64,000 nucleotides of DNA from Geovibrio thiophilus (GCF_004087915.1 NZ_CP035108.1:1612001-1676000); one strand, 5' to 3'; shown: positions 33,855 to 43,463, counted from the first letter of the stretch. Program-made: numbers and translations. The notes: generated by a model from the letters alone, not told the origin.

Positions 33855-36782
33855 TTGAAAACGAAACTTTTTAAGTTATTGCTTCTCGTTCTTACTCTCA
33901 GTGTACTTGCTGCGTGCGGTTCTGACGGGAATGACGGAAGCACAGGACAGGACGGACAGAACGGCGAAGACGCATGGGCTCTTCCCAAGCATGTTATTCT
34001 TTTCATAGGCGACGGTATGCACGAAGAACATGAGGCTGCCGCAAGCCGCTATTACTACGGCGATGAAACCAGCCTTATATGGAAGGATTCATCAGTATTC
34101 CCCTACTCCAACTACGCTACCACATGGGATGTTACTGCCTACAACACTCTTGCCGGAGAAAGAGGTGACAACACATACTCAACTGACTCAATCAATGGCA
34201 GAACAGGCTTTGATGTTCTTCAGATGGGGCTTTCTTCACTTACAAAAGACAAATACTTCCTTGACTCCTCAACTGGTGCAGCCGCAACTGACTCAGCATC
34301 CGCAGGAACAGCCATAGCTACAGGCGTCAAAACTGATGCCGGCAACATTGCGTGGGAATCAGGAGACCCCACCGACGGTGAGATTCAGACAATAGGCGAA
34401 TATTATCAATCTAAGACTACACCCGGTAAAATCGGTATAGTCACAACTGTTCCGATCTCTCACGCCACTCCCGCAGCATTTGTAAGCCATAATGTTTACA
34501 GAAATAACTACCATGCCATCTTTACAGAGCTCAGCACTGTAACAAAGCCTGATGTTGTCATAGGCGGCGGTCATCCTCAGGTTTATAACGAAACCTATAT
34601 GTCAAACGCTCTGCTTGCGACAGTTCAGGGCGATGCCGATTATGAGTATGTTGCAAGAAACACAGGCACTGACGGAGCTGCCTCTCTTGCTACCGCCGCA
34701 GCAAACGCAGTATCAAACGGAACCAAACTTTTCGGGGTTTTCGGCAGCGCAGGTGGTCAAATAGCCACTCCAACCGTTACAGATACTCCCGGCACACCCT
34801 CTTTTACTAAGACAGAGGACGAAAGCCCTGTTTTATCAGAGTCTACTGAGGCAGCGCTCACTGTTCTCAGTTCCGGAGGCGGCGCAGGCGGTTTCTTTGT
34901 AATGCTTGAACAGGGAGACATAGACTGGACAAACCACTCCAACGACTTCAAAGGTATGGTCGGCGGCGTGCTGGACCTTCACTATGCGGTGGAAAAAGCG
35001 GAAGAGATGATTGAGGACGGCGTTAACGGCATGAGCTGGGCAAACACCACAATCATAATTACTTCCGACCACGGCAACAGTTACCTGAGATTCAACAGGG
35101 GCAAAACCAACGGTCTGGGTGATCTTCCTCTTCAGGAAGTTAAAAACTCATCCAACTGCCCTGCCGGAAACTACTGCGGAAACTATGTATACCCCGACGG
35201 CGAAGTGTTCTACGGCACTGGCGGGCACACTAACGAGCTTGTTTCTGTATATGCCAGAGGTGCTGACACTGCATTTCTTGAAGCACGTCAGGGTGTGCTC
35301 TATCCCGGAACAGAGCTCATAGACAACACCGACCTTTTCAGAGCAATGAAATCAATTGCTGATGCAAACCGCAACGTAATCCTTTTTATCGGTGACGGTA
35401 TGCAGAAGGCTCACGAAGTTGCCGCTTCACGTTATATGTTTGGTATCGACAATCCCGAGGCACTCTCCTTCCATGATTTTGACTTCAAAGCAAACTGCAC
35501 TACATGGGATGTTGATACTTACAACTCATACGCCAGAGCGAAAGGCAAAGATCTGTATGCAGTGGCTAAGTTGAATAACAGGATAGAGTATGGCACAGTA
35601 GGTTATGATGTTGCGGTTGCAGGAAGCTACTCTTATCCCCAGCTTGAGGATGAGTATATCCGCAGATATGCTGCAACAGACTCCGCCTCAGCCGGAACAG
35701 CCCTTGCCACAGGCAACAAAACGGTTGACGGCAATATAGCATGGCTCCCCGGAGACCTCGCAGGCGGCAATCTCACTACAATCGCAGAAAAAGCCAAGGC
35801 TCAGAGAAAAGGCGCAATCGGTGTGGTTACAACAGTTCCTTTTTCCCACGCAACTCCCGCAACCTTTGTTTCTCATAATATAAACAGAAACAATTACGGC
35901 GAAATAGCGGAGGAAATAATAACAACCACCAGACCCGATGTTGTAATAGGCGCAGGACATCCGTCATTTGTCGGTACTCCCGCTGCTCCCAATTATCAAT
36001 ACATGACAGAAGCCTCGTACAACGCTATAAAGGCTGACACTGGTTATGTTTTTGTAGAGAGAACAGACGGTGTAACAGGCGGAACGGCACTTCTTAATGC
36101 TGCTGATAATGCGGTAACAGCTAAGAAAAAACTCTTCGGTCTTTTCGGCGGAACAGGCGGACAAATAGCTACACCTACTGTAACGGACACTCCCGGCGCT
36201 CCCACTTTTGCGGCAACCGACTCTGAAAGTCCTCTGCTTGCGGACTCAACTGAGGCAGCGCTTAAGGTTCTCGCACAGAACAAAAACGGCTTTTTCCTTA
36301 TGGTTGAACAGGGAGACATAGACTGGACAAACCACGCCAATGACTATAAAGGCATGGTCGGCGGCGTAATAGATCTTGAATACGCTGTCAAGAAGGCTAT
36401 GGAGTTTGTTGATGAACCCGGCGACAGTATTGACTGGTCAAACACTATGCTCATAGTCACTTCTGACCATGGCAACAGTTTCCTCAGACTCAACAACACA
36501 CTAAAGCCCGGGCTTGGCGATCTTCCTGCTCAGCAGAGCTATGTTGCTCCCTGCCCCGGCACATGGTGCGGCAGCAATATCTACCCTGACGGAGAGGTAT
36601 TCTACGGTACAGGCGGACACACCAACGAGCTTGTTTCGGTGTACGCAAAAGGTGATTTCGCAAGTGAAACCTTCAGCAAATATAACGGCAAAATGTATGA
36701 TGAAGACGTAACAAATATCATCGACAACACATTCATCTTCAAGGCAATGGCTAACTTCCTCGGAGTAACAGTAAGCCAGTAA
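33855..36782 (+). CDS. Lipoprotein with two tandem alkaline phosphatase domains
   Basis: 975 residues from a TTG start at 33855 with GGAGGA seven bases upstream; this start puts a clean lipobox (LSVLAAC) at the N-terminus. A short Gly-rich linker is followed by two complete alkaline phosphatase domains, about 46-506 and 507-975. Each begins with a VILFIGDGM metal site and has a phosphorylated Ser in TDSASAGTA (Ser147 and Ser610), a DIDWTNH ligand pair, SDHGNS and GGHTNELVSVYA. Both sets of ligands look intact, so both halves may be active. The halves are clearly similar to each other, an internal duplication. It probably releases phosphate from organic esters at the cell surface or in the periplasm, with the nucleotidase downstream. 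Confidence 0.93.
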   Translation: MKTKLFKLLLLVLTLSVLAACGSDGNDGSTGQDGQNGEDAWALPKHVILFIGDGMHEEHEAAASRYYYGDETSLIWKDSSVFPYSNYATTWDVTAYNTLAGERGDNTYSTDSINGRTGFDVLQMGLSSLTKDKYFLDSSTGAAATDSASAGTAIATGVKTDAGNIAWESGDPTDGEIQTIGEYYQSKTTPGKIGIVTTVPISHATPAAFVSHNVYRNNYHAIFTELSTVTKPDVVIGGGHPQVYNETYMSNALLATVQGDADYEYVARNTGTDGAASLATAAANAVSNGTKLFGVFGSAGGQIATPTVTDTPGTPSFTKTEDESPVLSESTEAALTVLSSGGGAGGFFVMLEQGDIDWTNHSNDFKGMVGGVLDLHYAVEKAEEMIEDGVNGMSWANTTIIITSDHGNSYLRFNRGKTNGLGDLPLQEVKNSSNCPAGNYCGNYVYPDGEVFYGTGGHTNELVSVYARGADTAFLEARQGVLYPGTELIDNTDLFRAMKSIADANRNVILFIGDGMQKAHEVAASRYMFGIDNPEALSFHDFDFKANCTTWDVDTYNSYARAKGKDLYAVAKLNNRIEYGTVGYDVAVAGSYSYPQLEDEYIRRYAATDSASAGTALATGNKTVDGNIAWLPGDLAGGNLTTIAEKAKAQRKGAIGVVTTVPFSHATPATFVSHNINRNNYGEIAEEIITTTRPDVVIGAGHPSFVGTPAAPNYQYMTEASYNAIKADTGYVFVERTDGVTGGTALLNAADNAVTAKKKLFGLFGGTGGQIATPTVTDTPGAPTFAATDSESPLLADSTEAALKVLAQNKNGFFLMVEQGDIDWTNHANDYKGMVGGVIDLEYAVKKAMEFVDEPGDSIDWSNTMLIVTSDHGNSFLRLNNTLKPGLGDLPAQQSYVAPCPGTWCGSNIYPDGEVFYGTGGHTNELVSVYAKGDFASETFSKYNGKMYDEDVTNIIDNTFIFKAMANFLGVTVSQ

Positions 36783-36803
36783 CCTTCCTCATAACGCCCG
36801 CAA

Positions 36804-36838
36804 AGCCCGTGAGATTTGACTCTCACGGGCTTTTTTAT
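36804..36838 (+). terminator. Terminator after the tandem phosphatase
   Basis: AGCCCGTGAGA (36805-36815), TTTGAC, TCTCACGGGCT (36822-36832), T-run. Nearly identical to the terminator at 38983-39018, and the similarity continues for about 20 bases downstream. Confidence 0.9.
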
Positions 36839-36863
36839 CGCCAAATGCGCTCATAAGATCATA

Positions 36864-36958
36864 GCTGAATTGGATGCTAAAAAACACATGAGGGTATGAA
36901 TACAGCGTAAAGTCTACTCTCAGTGAGCTTGGCAGACACAATTACAGTATTCAAATGG
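36864..36958 (+). pseudogene. Decayed fragment of the downstream ABC-F ATPase gene
   Basis: About 95 bases closely match 39404-39498 inside the ABC-F gene; for example TATGAATACAGCGTAAA occurs in both. Translated with one frame shift the fragment reads AELDAKK...GYEYSVKSTLSELG, against AELDAKNAWGYEYSVKSVLGELG in the intact gene. The shift and a stop codon near the middle make it non-coding. Together with the similar terminator just upstream it records a local duplication that was later eroded. Confidence 0.85.
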
Positions 36959-37132
36959 ACACATTTTTCTCCAATATATCAAAATTTTACTGTGTCAGAC
37001 TGGATTCATGAATATCCCCGAAAACTCGGTCTGTTGTTCAACCGGATATTTTTCTGTTATTTGATAAAAACATCATTTTTTCTTAATTGATTTTCATTAT
37101 TCTTCGCTATTCATAATAATCAGAGGTGCAAT
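36959..37132. other. Gene-free region before the 5'-nucleotidase gene
   Basis: AT-rich, no coding frame and no hairpin worth naming; it presumably carries the promoter of the nucleotidase gene. Confidence 0.3.
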
Positions 37133-38956
37133 ATGAGGAAATGGTTTAGCAGCAGGCTTAAGGTGTTTTTTTTCACTTTAGCTGTCCTGTCTTTCGTTAT
37201 TCAAGGCTGCGGAGGAGATTCAAGCTCAGACAGCAGCGCCGGGAAGGAGCACAAGGCTGTTTCGGTAAAAATCATTCATATTAACGATCACCACTCTCAT
37301 CTCGATCAGGAATCCACAACTCTCACCATCGCAGGTTCTGAAGTTGAAATTGAGCTTGGCGGGTTTGCCAGAGTTGTATCAAAAATCAAATCCCTCAGTG
37401 CTGAAACACCCAACAATATTATTCTCCATGCGGGGGATGCAATATCAGGGACTCTCTATTACACTCTTTTTAAAGGAGCCGCTGATGCCGCTGCTATGAA
37501 TCTTGTGAATTTTGACGCAATGGCTGTGGGAAATCATGAATTTGACAATGGAGATCAGACACTTAAAGATTTTATCGATCTATTGGACTTTCCCGTAATC
37601 AGCGCCAATGTGAAACCGGCATCAGGCAGCACACTCGACGGTTCCATCGCTCCTTATATCATTAAGGAAATAAACGGCGAAAAAATAGGTATAATCGGCT
37701 TAACGATCAAGGACAAAACCGAACAATCCTCAAGTCCGAGCGATAACATAACCTTCATTGAAGAAAAAACCGCAGTTGAGGACACAGTCGAAGACCTTGA
37801 GGAGCTGGGTGTAAATAAAATAATTCTTCTCAGCCATTACGGATATGACAATGTTCGTGACTTGGCGAGAGAAGTCAGAGGCATCGACGTTATTGTTGAC
37901 GGAGACTCCCATACGCTTCTCGGCGATTTCGATGATTTAGGACTCGCTGCGTCCGGTTCATACCCCACTATGGAGGCATCTTTGACGGGTGAGCCTGTCT
38001 GCATTGTTCAGGCATGGCAGTACAGTTATGTTGTGGGCGATTTAGACGTTGCAATGGACAAGGATGGGCGGGTTACAAGCTGCCTTGGAAATCCGGTGCT
38101 TCTCGTCGGCGATATTTTGAGTGTATCAAGTCCTACATCATTGTTCGCAGCTGCTGCTGCCGATAACCAGACCATCATCGACGCAATCAACGCCAATCCC
38201 AATATCGAAATTGTTGATGAAGATACAGCTGTGACGGCTGTTATAAGCGAGTATTCCGAAGAAGTTCAGGAAATGAAGGCTATGGTTATAGGCAAAGCCG
38301 GTGAGGATCTGCTTCATAACAGGATTCCCGGTGTAACTTATAGCGGCGTAAATCTCCCCCTCGGTTCGGATATAGCTCCGATCGTTGCCAAAGGATTTCT
38401 CGAACTGGCTCTCAGAGCTGACGTATGTATTCAAAATGCGGGCGGAGTGAGGATAAGCATAGAAGGAGATACGGATATATCTTATGATACCGCTTATACT
38501 CTCCTGCCTTTTGCGAACACCCTTTTTGAAATAGAAATGTACGGTTCGGAAATCAAGTCAGTGCTTGAGGACGCGGTTGATTTTGCTGTAGTCGGAGCCT
38601 CTTCCGGAGCATTCCCTTACTCTTACGGACTGAGATATGATGTTAACGCAGGAAATGAATTCGGGAACAGGATACTCAATCTTGAAGTAAGAGACAGGGC
38701 AACAGACACATGGTCACTGATAAATGAAAATGAAATGTATGTTGTGGTCACAAACTCATTTACTGCAAGCGGGCAGGACGGCTACACCACATTTAAGACA
38801 GTTCAGGATCAAAGAGGTCTGGGTGTGGATACTTTCCTTGACTATGCAATGTCGTTTGTCAATTACGTGGAAATGGAGACTGCGGCAGGAAATGATATTA
38901 TGAAGCTTCCCGCTTCCGAGCACCCTATAAAAAGCTATACTCCGGCAGTTGATTAG
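37133..38956 (+). CDS. 5'-nucleotidase/UshA-type lipoprotein
   Basis: 607 residues with a lipobox (FVIQGC, Cys27) and a Ser-rich spacer. The metallophosphatase domain shows INDHHSHLD, the GDAISGTLYY and GNHEFDNG dimetal motifs and HYGYDN. The C-terminal 5'-nucleotidase domain (about 380-600) carries QNAGGVR and the substrate-clamp LPFANTL. It likely strips phosphate from extracellular nucleotides, as UshA does, giving nucleoside and Pi. It follows the tandem phosphatase and its terminator, so the two are neighbours in purpose but separate transcripts. Confidence 0.92.
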   Translation: MRKWFSSRLKVFFFTLAVLSFVIQGCGGDSSSDSSAGKEHKAVSVKIIHINDHHSHLDQESTTLTIAGSEVEIELGGFARVVSKIKSLSAETPNNIILHAGDAISGTLYYTLFKGAADAAAMNLVNFDAMAVGNHEFDNGDQTLKDFIDLLDFPVISANVKPASGSTLDGSIAPYIIKEINGEKIGIIGLTIKDKTEQSSSPSDNITFIEEKTAVEDTVEDLEELGVNKIILLSHYGYDNVRDLAREVRGIDVIVDGDSHTLLGDFDDLGLAASGSYPTMEASLTGEPVCIVQAWQYSYVVGDLDVAMDKDGRVTSCLGNPVLLVGDILSVSSPTSLFAAAAADNQTIIDAINANPNIEIVDEDTAVTAVISEYSEEVQEMKAMVIGKAGEDLLHNRIPGVTYSGVNLPLGSDIAPIVAKGFLELALRADVCIQNAGGVRISIEGDTDISYDTAYTLLPFANTLFEIEMYGSEIKSVLEDAVDFAVVGASSGAFPYSYGLRYDVNAGNEFGNRILNLEVRDRATDTWSLINENEMYVVVTNSFTASGQDGYTTFKTVQDQRGLGVDTFLDYAMSFVNYVEMETAAGNDIMKLPASEHPIKSYTPAVD

Positions 38957-38981
38957 TAATTTGCATCTGTAATACAAATTA

Positions 38982-39019
38982 AGAGTCCGTGAGATTTGCC
39001 TCTCACGGGCTTTTTTATT
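38982..39019 (+). terminator. Terminator after the 5'-nucleotidase
   Basis: GTCCGTGAGA, loop TTTGCC, TCTCACGGGC, then six T. It is a sister of the hairpin at 36804-36838. Confidence 0.88.
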
Positions 39020-39055
39020 GCCAAACGCAGTGAAGATATATAATAATTCTCTCCT

Positions 39056-40894
39056 ATGAATCTTTTATCAATTGAAAAACTTAAGAAGAACTATGGCGAC
39101 AGGACAATATTTGAGAACGTAACCTTCGGGCTGAATGAAGGTGACAAAGCTGCCATAATAGGCATAAACGGCAGCGGAAAATCCACCCTGCTTAAGATTA
39201 TCGCAGGGTTTGAGGAGGCTGACGGCGGGAATGTTGCCATAAATAAAACATGTATCATAAACTATTTATCTCAGTTACCTGATGTAGTGCCTCATGTCAG
39301 CGTGATAGACTACATCTTCAAGTCAGATACGCCGACGATGCGCCTTATTAAGCGGTACGAACAGCTCTGTAATACAGACAGCCCTGAGCTGCACAGGGTT
39401 ATGGCTGAACTGGACGCAAAAAATGCGTGGGGATATGAATACAGCGTAAAATCTGTTCTCGGTGAGCTTGGAATCCACGACTACAATATGAAAATGGGCG
39501 AACTCTCCGGCGGAATGGCGAAGAAGGTCTCTCTTGCTCAGGCACTTATTGACGAGGGGAATCTGCTCATACTCGATGAACCCACCAACCACCTTGACGT
39601 CGATACGGTGGAATGGCTCCAGAACCATATGGAAGCCACCAAAAAAGCTGTTTTGCTTGTCACCCATGACAGATACTTCCTTGATAGTGTCTGCAATGTT
39701 ATTTTTGAGATAGACGAAGGCGGATTCACAAGATACGACGGCAACTACTCATCCTACCTTGAGAAAAAAGCGGAATCCGAAGCCCACGAGCAGCGCAGGC
39801 AGGACAGGCTGGCAAATATTATGCGGAATGAGCTTGTATGGCTCCGCAGAAGCCCCAAGGCGCGTACGACCAAGCAGAAAGCAAGGATAGACCGTGCTGC
39901 GGTGATTCAGGACAGCATAGTACGCAAAACCGACCGTGAGCTTGAACTTAAGACCCTCGGACGGAGATTGGGCGGCAAAATTGTTGACCTGAAGGATGTC
40001 TCCAAGGCATATGGTGATAAGGTTCTGTTCCGTGATTTCAGCTACTCCTTCAAAAAAGGGGAAAAACTCGGCATCGCCGGCGCCAACGGCAGCGGAAAAT
40101 CAACCTTCCTGCGCATTCTGACGGGTGAGGAACAGCCGGACAGCGGAATTGTCGATATAGGTATAAATACATTCTTCGGCGTGTTTGATCAGCACAGTAA
40201 AGAGCTGGACCCGGAGATGAAGGTTATTCAGTATATTGAGGAAACAGCAAAAAACATTAAGCTGGATAATGGGCTTACCTTGTCCGCGTCACTGATGCTT
40301 GAGCGCTTTCTTTTTCCGAAGGACAGCCACTACCGCCCTATCGGAAAGCTTTCCGGCGGGGAAAAGCGGAGGCTGCATCTTGTGAACGAGCTTATCAAAA
40401 ACCCTAACTTTATCATTCTGGATGAACCGACGAACGACCTTGATATACAGACATTAAGCGTGCTTGAGGATTTTCTTGAAGACTTCGGCGGCTGCGCTGT
40501 CGTGGTTTCTCACGATAGATACTTCATGGACAGAGTCTGCGATACTATGTTTATTTTTCAGGGAGACGGCATTTTTGAGCACTTTCCCGGCAGTTATTCC
40601 AATTGGCTGGAATCCAGAACCAAAGTGAAAGATAAAACCGCAGAAAAGAAGGAAGCCCCCAAACCCGCACAGGAAAAGAAACGTAAGCTCACATACGCAG
40701 AAAAGAAGGAATATGAAGGCATTGAGGCGGAAATAAGCCGTCTGGAGGGCAAGCTTGCCGACATGACGGCGGAGCTTGAAAAAGGCGGAAGCGACTACTC
40801 CCGCCTTGCGGAGCTGCAACAGAAGATAGATGCCGCTGAAACCGAGCTCCTTGAAAAAATGGAAAGATGGGAGTATCTTAACTGCTTATCATAG
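39056..40894 (+). CDS. uup: ABC-F family ATPase (Uup-like)
   Basis: 612 residues with two soluble ABC domains and no membrane part. Walker A motifs GINGSGKSTLLK and GANGSGKSTFLR, signatures LSGGMAKKVSL and LSGGEKRRLHL, and Walker B ILDEPTNHLD and ILDEPTNDLD are intact. The interdomain linker holds RRSPKARTTKQKARIDR, and the C-terminal 70 residues form a charged coiled coil, as in Uup. ABC-F proteins act on the ribosome or on branched DNA. A decayed piece of this gene lies at 36864-36958. Confidence 0.93.
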   Translation: MNLLSIEKLKKNYGDRTIFENVTFGLNEGDKAAIIGINGSGKSTLLKIIAGFEEADGGNVAINKTCIINYLSQLPDVVPHVSVIDYIFKSDTPTMRLIKRYEQLCNTDSPELHRVMAELDAKNAWGYEYSVKSVLGELGIHDYNMKMGELSGGMAKKVSLAQALIDEGNLLILDEPTNHLDVDTVEWLQNHMEATKKAVLLVTHDRYFLDSVCNVIFEIDEGGFTRYDGNYSSYLEKKAESEAHEQRRQDRLANIMRNELVWLRRSPKARTTKQKARIDRAAVIQDSIVRKTDRELELKTLGRRLGGKIVDLKDVSKAYGDKVLFRDFSYSFKKGEKLGIAGANGSGKSTFLRILTGEEQPDSGIVDIGINTFFGVFDQHSKELDPEMKVIQYIEETAKNIKLDNGLTLSASLMLERFLFPKDSHYRPIGKLSGGEKRRLHLVNELIKNPNFIILDEPTNDLDIQTLSVLEDFLEDFGGCAVVVSHDRYFMDRVCDTMFIFQGDGIFEHFPGSYSNWLESRTKVKDKTAEKKEAPKPAQEKKRKLTYAEKKEYEGIEAEISRLEGKLADMTAELEKGGSDYSRLAELQQKIDAAETELLEKMERWEYLNCLS

Positions 40895-41087
40895 TGAAGC
40901 ATTGCTCAGGACATAAATGAAAACAAACTAAAGGACAAACACTGTAGCATTTAGATGATTGAATATCAAAGTCATCATGACCGTTCATTTTTTCAAAAAC
41001 ATTAGCTGGACAGGCAAGAATACAATTTTGGCACCAAGTACAATGGGTATCAGTCCATATTAAATTGTATAAATGAACAACTGCCAT
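40878..41087 (-). CDS. Divergent mini-ferredoxin with a cysteine ladder
   Basis: 69 residues. One canonical 4Fe-4S motif (HCTWCQNCILACP, Cys16/19/22/26) is followed by five cysteines spaced exactly four apart (Cys47, 51, 55, 59, 63), not the usual CxxCxxCxxxCP, so the second cluster is altered or different. It starts one base after the stop of the exported protein at 41089, mirroring the pair at 1482-2298. Its 3' end overlaps that of the convergent ABC-F gene by 17 bases. No signal peptide. Function unknown. Confidence 0.8.
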   Translation of the reverse strand: MAVVHLYNLIWTDTHCTWCQNCILACPANVFEKMNGHDDFDIQSSKCYSVCPLVCFHLCPEQCFTMISS

Positions 41088-41088
41088 T

Positions 41089-41511
41089 TCAAAGCTCTTT
41101 AAAACTAAAGATAAATGCTCTGCTGTCAGCTATAAACAATTCAATCGAACTCTGCGATTTATTATAAATTATTTTTATATTATCATATTTGGCAGTTGCC
41201 TCGCTACTGTCTTCATTGAGACTACCGCCATTAACGTTTAGCTCATTCTTACCATCGATCATTTGTTTTGAGAAGATCTCACTGCCGCCTCGTGTGATTT
41301 TCACAGACTCAGTTTTATCGTCAAATACTGCTGTAATATCCTTAAACTGTAATGTTGTTATATCGCCCTTCTTCTTCACAGAACCAAGATGAAAGACTTT
41401 ATAATCAGATGCAGAAGCTGTGTTAAAGCTGAATAATAACATTATTCCAACGGCGACAATACTGATTGCGGAAAACCTCAGAAAAGTTCTTTTAGACATA
41501 TTAATTTTCAT
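41089..41511 (-). CDS. Tat-like exported protein, paralogue of the protein at 1482-2120
   Basis: 140 residues with a twin-arginine-like signal in the KR form (SKRTFLRF at 6-13, then a hydrophobic stretch and cleavage near TASA-SD). The mature 100 residues are beta-prone without cysteines: GDITTLQFKDITAVFDD, VKITRGGSEIF, LNVNGG. They resemble the last part of the larger protein at 1482-2120. A good AGGAGG precedes the ATG. It is directly followed by a mini-ferredoxin, so the two-gene arrangement is conserved although sequences have diverged. Function unknown. Confidence 0.78.
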   Translation of the reverse strand: MKINMSKRTFLRFSAISIVAVGIMLLFSFNTASASDYKVFHLGSVKKKGDITTLQFKDITAVFDDKTESVKITRGGSEIFSKQMIDGKNELNVNGGSLNEDSSEATAKYDNIKIIYNKSQSSIELFIADSRAFIFSFKEL

Positions 41512-41609
41512 GGCAGCCTCCTGTAATAATATTAGACTGCCATAATAATGTACATGCTGTCAAGTATGTTTGATACAGAGAATCAACATAAGCTCACAAC
41601 ATTTTTATA

Positions 41610-43463
41610 TTATTCATCATCCCCAAGTTCTTTCAAAAGTGTTTCGTATTTCGCTGATTCAAACTCGAAGTCCTCTGTAGCCGTTTCAAGCTGCTTAAAG
41701 AGCTTTTCGATTTCCGATTCCCATTCGGTAAGCTCCTTTGAGAGTGAGCTTATTTTGGCGGTGTCGCCGTTCTCGGAAGCGGTTATCAGAAAGCTGTTTA
41801 TATCCGCAACTCTTTTTTCGGCGGTCTCTATGGCTGTTTCTGTATCCTGCACCCTTTTCTCAAGCGGAGCAACGACCCTGCTCTTTTCGCTCAGCAGATC
41901 GGAGCGCTTTTTTCTCAACTCTTTTTTTGTCAGCTTACCCTGTGATGTGACTTTCTTTTTTGGCTTCGGAGTTTCTTCCTCTTCGTCCCAGCCTTCTTTC
42001 TCAAGAAATTCGGCATATGTGCCGTCAAAAACGCTTATCTTATTGTTTTTGAAGACTATAAGCCTGTCCGCCAGAGCATGGAGAAACATCTCGTTGTGGG
42101 TGATCAGAAGGAGTGTTCCCGGAAAATCATCCAGAGCCTCAAGGAGTGAATCGCAGGACTGCATATCAAGGTGGTTCGTCGGCTCATCCAGCATGAGGAA
42201 GTTCAGCGGTTTCGCAAGGAGTTTGCCCAGCATTACCCTGCTTTTCTCACCGCCGGAGAGAACGCCTATCTTCTTAAGCGCCGAATCCCCTTCAAACATC
42301 ATTATTCCCGAGATGTTGCGCGCTCTCTGCCTGTCCACATCCGGTGCGGTATGGAGGAGCTCCTCCTCAATTGTGCGCCTGTCGTCCAGAGTTTTTATAT
42401 TTGTCTGCTCGTAAAAGCCTTTCTCTATTCCCGGACCGTAATAGATTTCACCTGCGTCCGGTTTCATTTCTCCTGCAAGCAGCTTAAGCAGGGTAGTTTT
42501 GCCCTTGCCGTTTTTACCGATTATGCAGACACGTTCGCCGGTGGTAATATTTATGCTGAAATCTTTAATCAGCGGATCGTTTTTGTCATAGCCGAAGGTT
42601 ACCCCTTTGGCATTCAGCCCTGTTTTACCTTCGTAGTGTTTGTAACGGAAGCCGAAGTCCAGATCTTTTATATCCTCCAGCTTTGCCCTTGAACCCATCT
42701 TCTCAAGCATCTTCACCCTTGATTGGGCACGGCTTGCCAGAGACGCTTTGGATTTGAAACGGGTGATGAACGCCTCAACCTCTTTGCGCTTCTGTTCCTC
42801 ATTCTGGCGGGTTTTCTCGTAGATCTCTTCTTCGGTCGCTATCTGCTCATAGAGCTTGCCCGTATCCCCTTCTATTTTTCGGATCTTCCTGCGGTGGATG
42901 GCAACGGTATGGGTCACCACGGCGTCCATAAAGCTTCTGTCGTGAGTGATAAGCATCAGCTCGCCCTTCCAGCTTCTTAAGAAATTTTCCAGCCAGCGCA
43001 CAGAGGTAATGTCCAGATAGTTTGTCGGCTCATCGAGAAGGAGCATGTTCGGTTCGGAAACAAGAACCTTAGCCAGATCCAGACGAACCTGATAACCACC
43101 CGAAAACTCGGACGGATGACGGTACATATCATCCTCTGTAAACCCGAGACCGAAAAGGATCTTCTCCACTTTCCAGATCTGCCCCTCATCTTCTTCCCGA
43201 AGTCCTTTGCAGCCTTCCTCAATAACTGTGTTTTCTGTGAAATCAAGGTGCTGCTTAAGATGCCCTATCACATATCGTTTCGGGAAGCTCACCTGACCGG
43301 AATCAGGCGTTTCCTCACCTATCATCATGCGGAAAATTGTCGTCTTGCCGTGTCCGTTTCTGCCGACCAGCCCTGCTCTCTCCCCTTTATTTAATCTGAA
43401 TGAGGCATCCTCAAGGAGAACCTGCCCCCCGTAGCTTTTGCTTATGTTTTCAACGTTTACCAT
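41610..43463 (-). CDS. ABC-F family ATPase (YheS-like)
   Basis: 617 residues. Walker A GRNGHGKTTIFR and GKNGKGKTTLLK, signatures EFSGGYQVRLDLA and VLSGGEKSRVMLG, Walker B LLLDEPTNYLD and LMLDEPTNHLD are present, and the C-terminus is a long coiled coil (about 520-617). Start 43463 is chosen for GGAG eight bases upstream; a longer frame adds 23 residues without a ribosome site. It is a second ABC-F, of a different branch from that at 39056. Confidence 0.93.
   Translation of the reverse strand: MVNVENISKSYGGQVLLEDASFRLNKGERAGLVGRNGHGKTTIFRMMIGEETPDSGQVSFPKRYVIGHLKQHLDFTENTVIEEGCKGLREEDEGQIWKVEKILFGLGFTEDDMYRHPSEFSGGYQVRLDLAKVLVSEPNMLLLDEPTNYLDITSVRWLENFLRSWKGELMLITHDRSFMDAVVTHTVAIHRRKIRKIEGDTGKLYEQIATEEEIYEKTRQNEEQKRKEVEAFITRFKSKASLASRAQSRVKMLEKMGSRAKLEDIKDLDFGFRYKHYEGKTGLNAKGVTFGYDKNDPLIKDFSINITTGERVCIIGKNGKGKTTLLKLLAGEMKPDAGEIYYGPGIEKGFYEQTNIKTLDDRRTIEEELLHTAPDVDRQRARNISGIMMFEGDSALKKIGVLSGGEKSRVMLGKLLAKPLNFLMLDEPTNHLDMQSCDSLLEALDDFPGTLLLITHNEMFLHALADRLIVFKNNKISVFDGTYAEFLEKEGWDEEEETPKPKKKVTSQGKLTKKELRKKRSDLLSEKSRVVAPLEKRVQDTETAIETAEKRVADINSFLITASENGDTAKISSLSKELTEWESEIEKLFKQLETATEDFEFESAKYETLLKELGDDE

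Noticed and set aside
41548-42414. Plus-strand frame of 288 codons, very Ser-rich
   Set aside because: It is antisense to the coiled-coil end of the ABC-F gene; its Ser/Phe-rich composition reflects Glu/Lys codons on the other strand.
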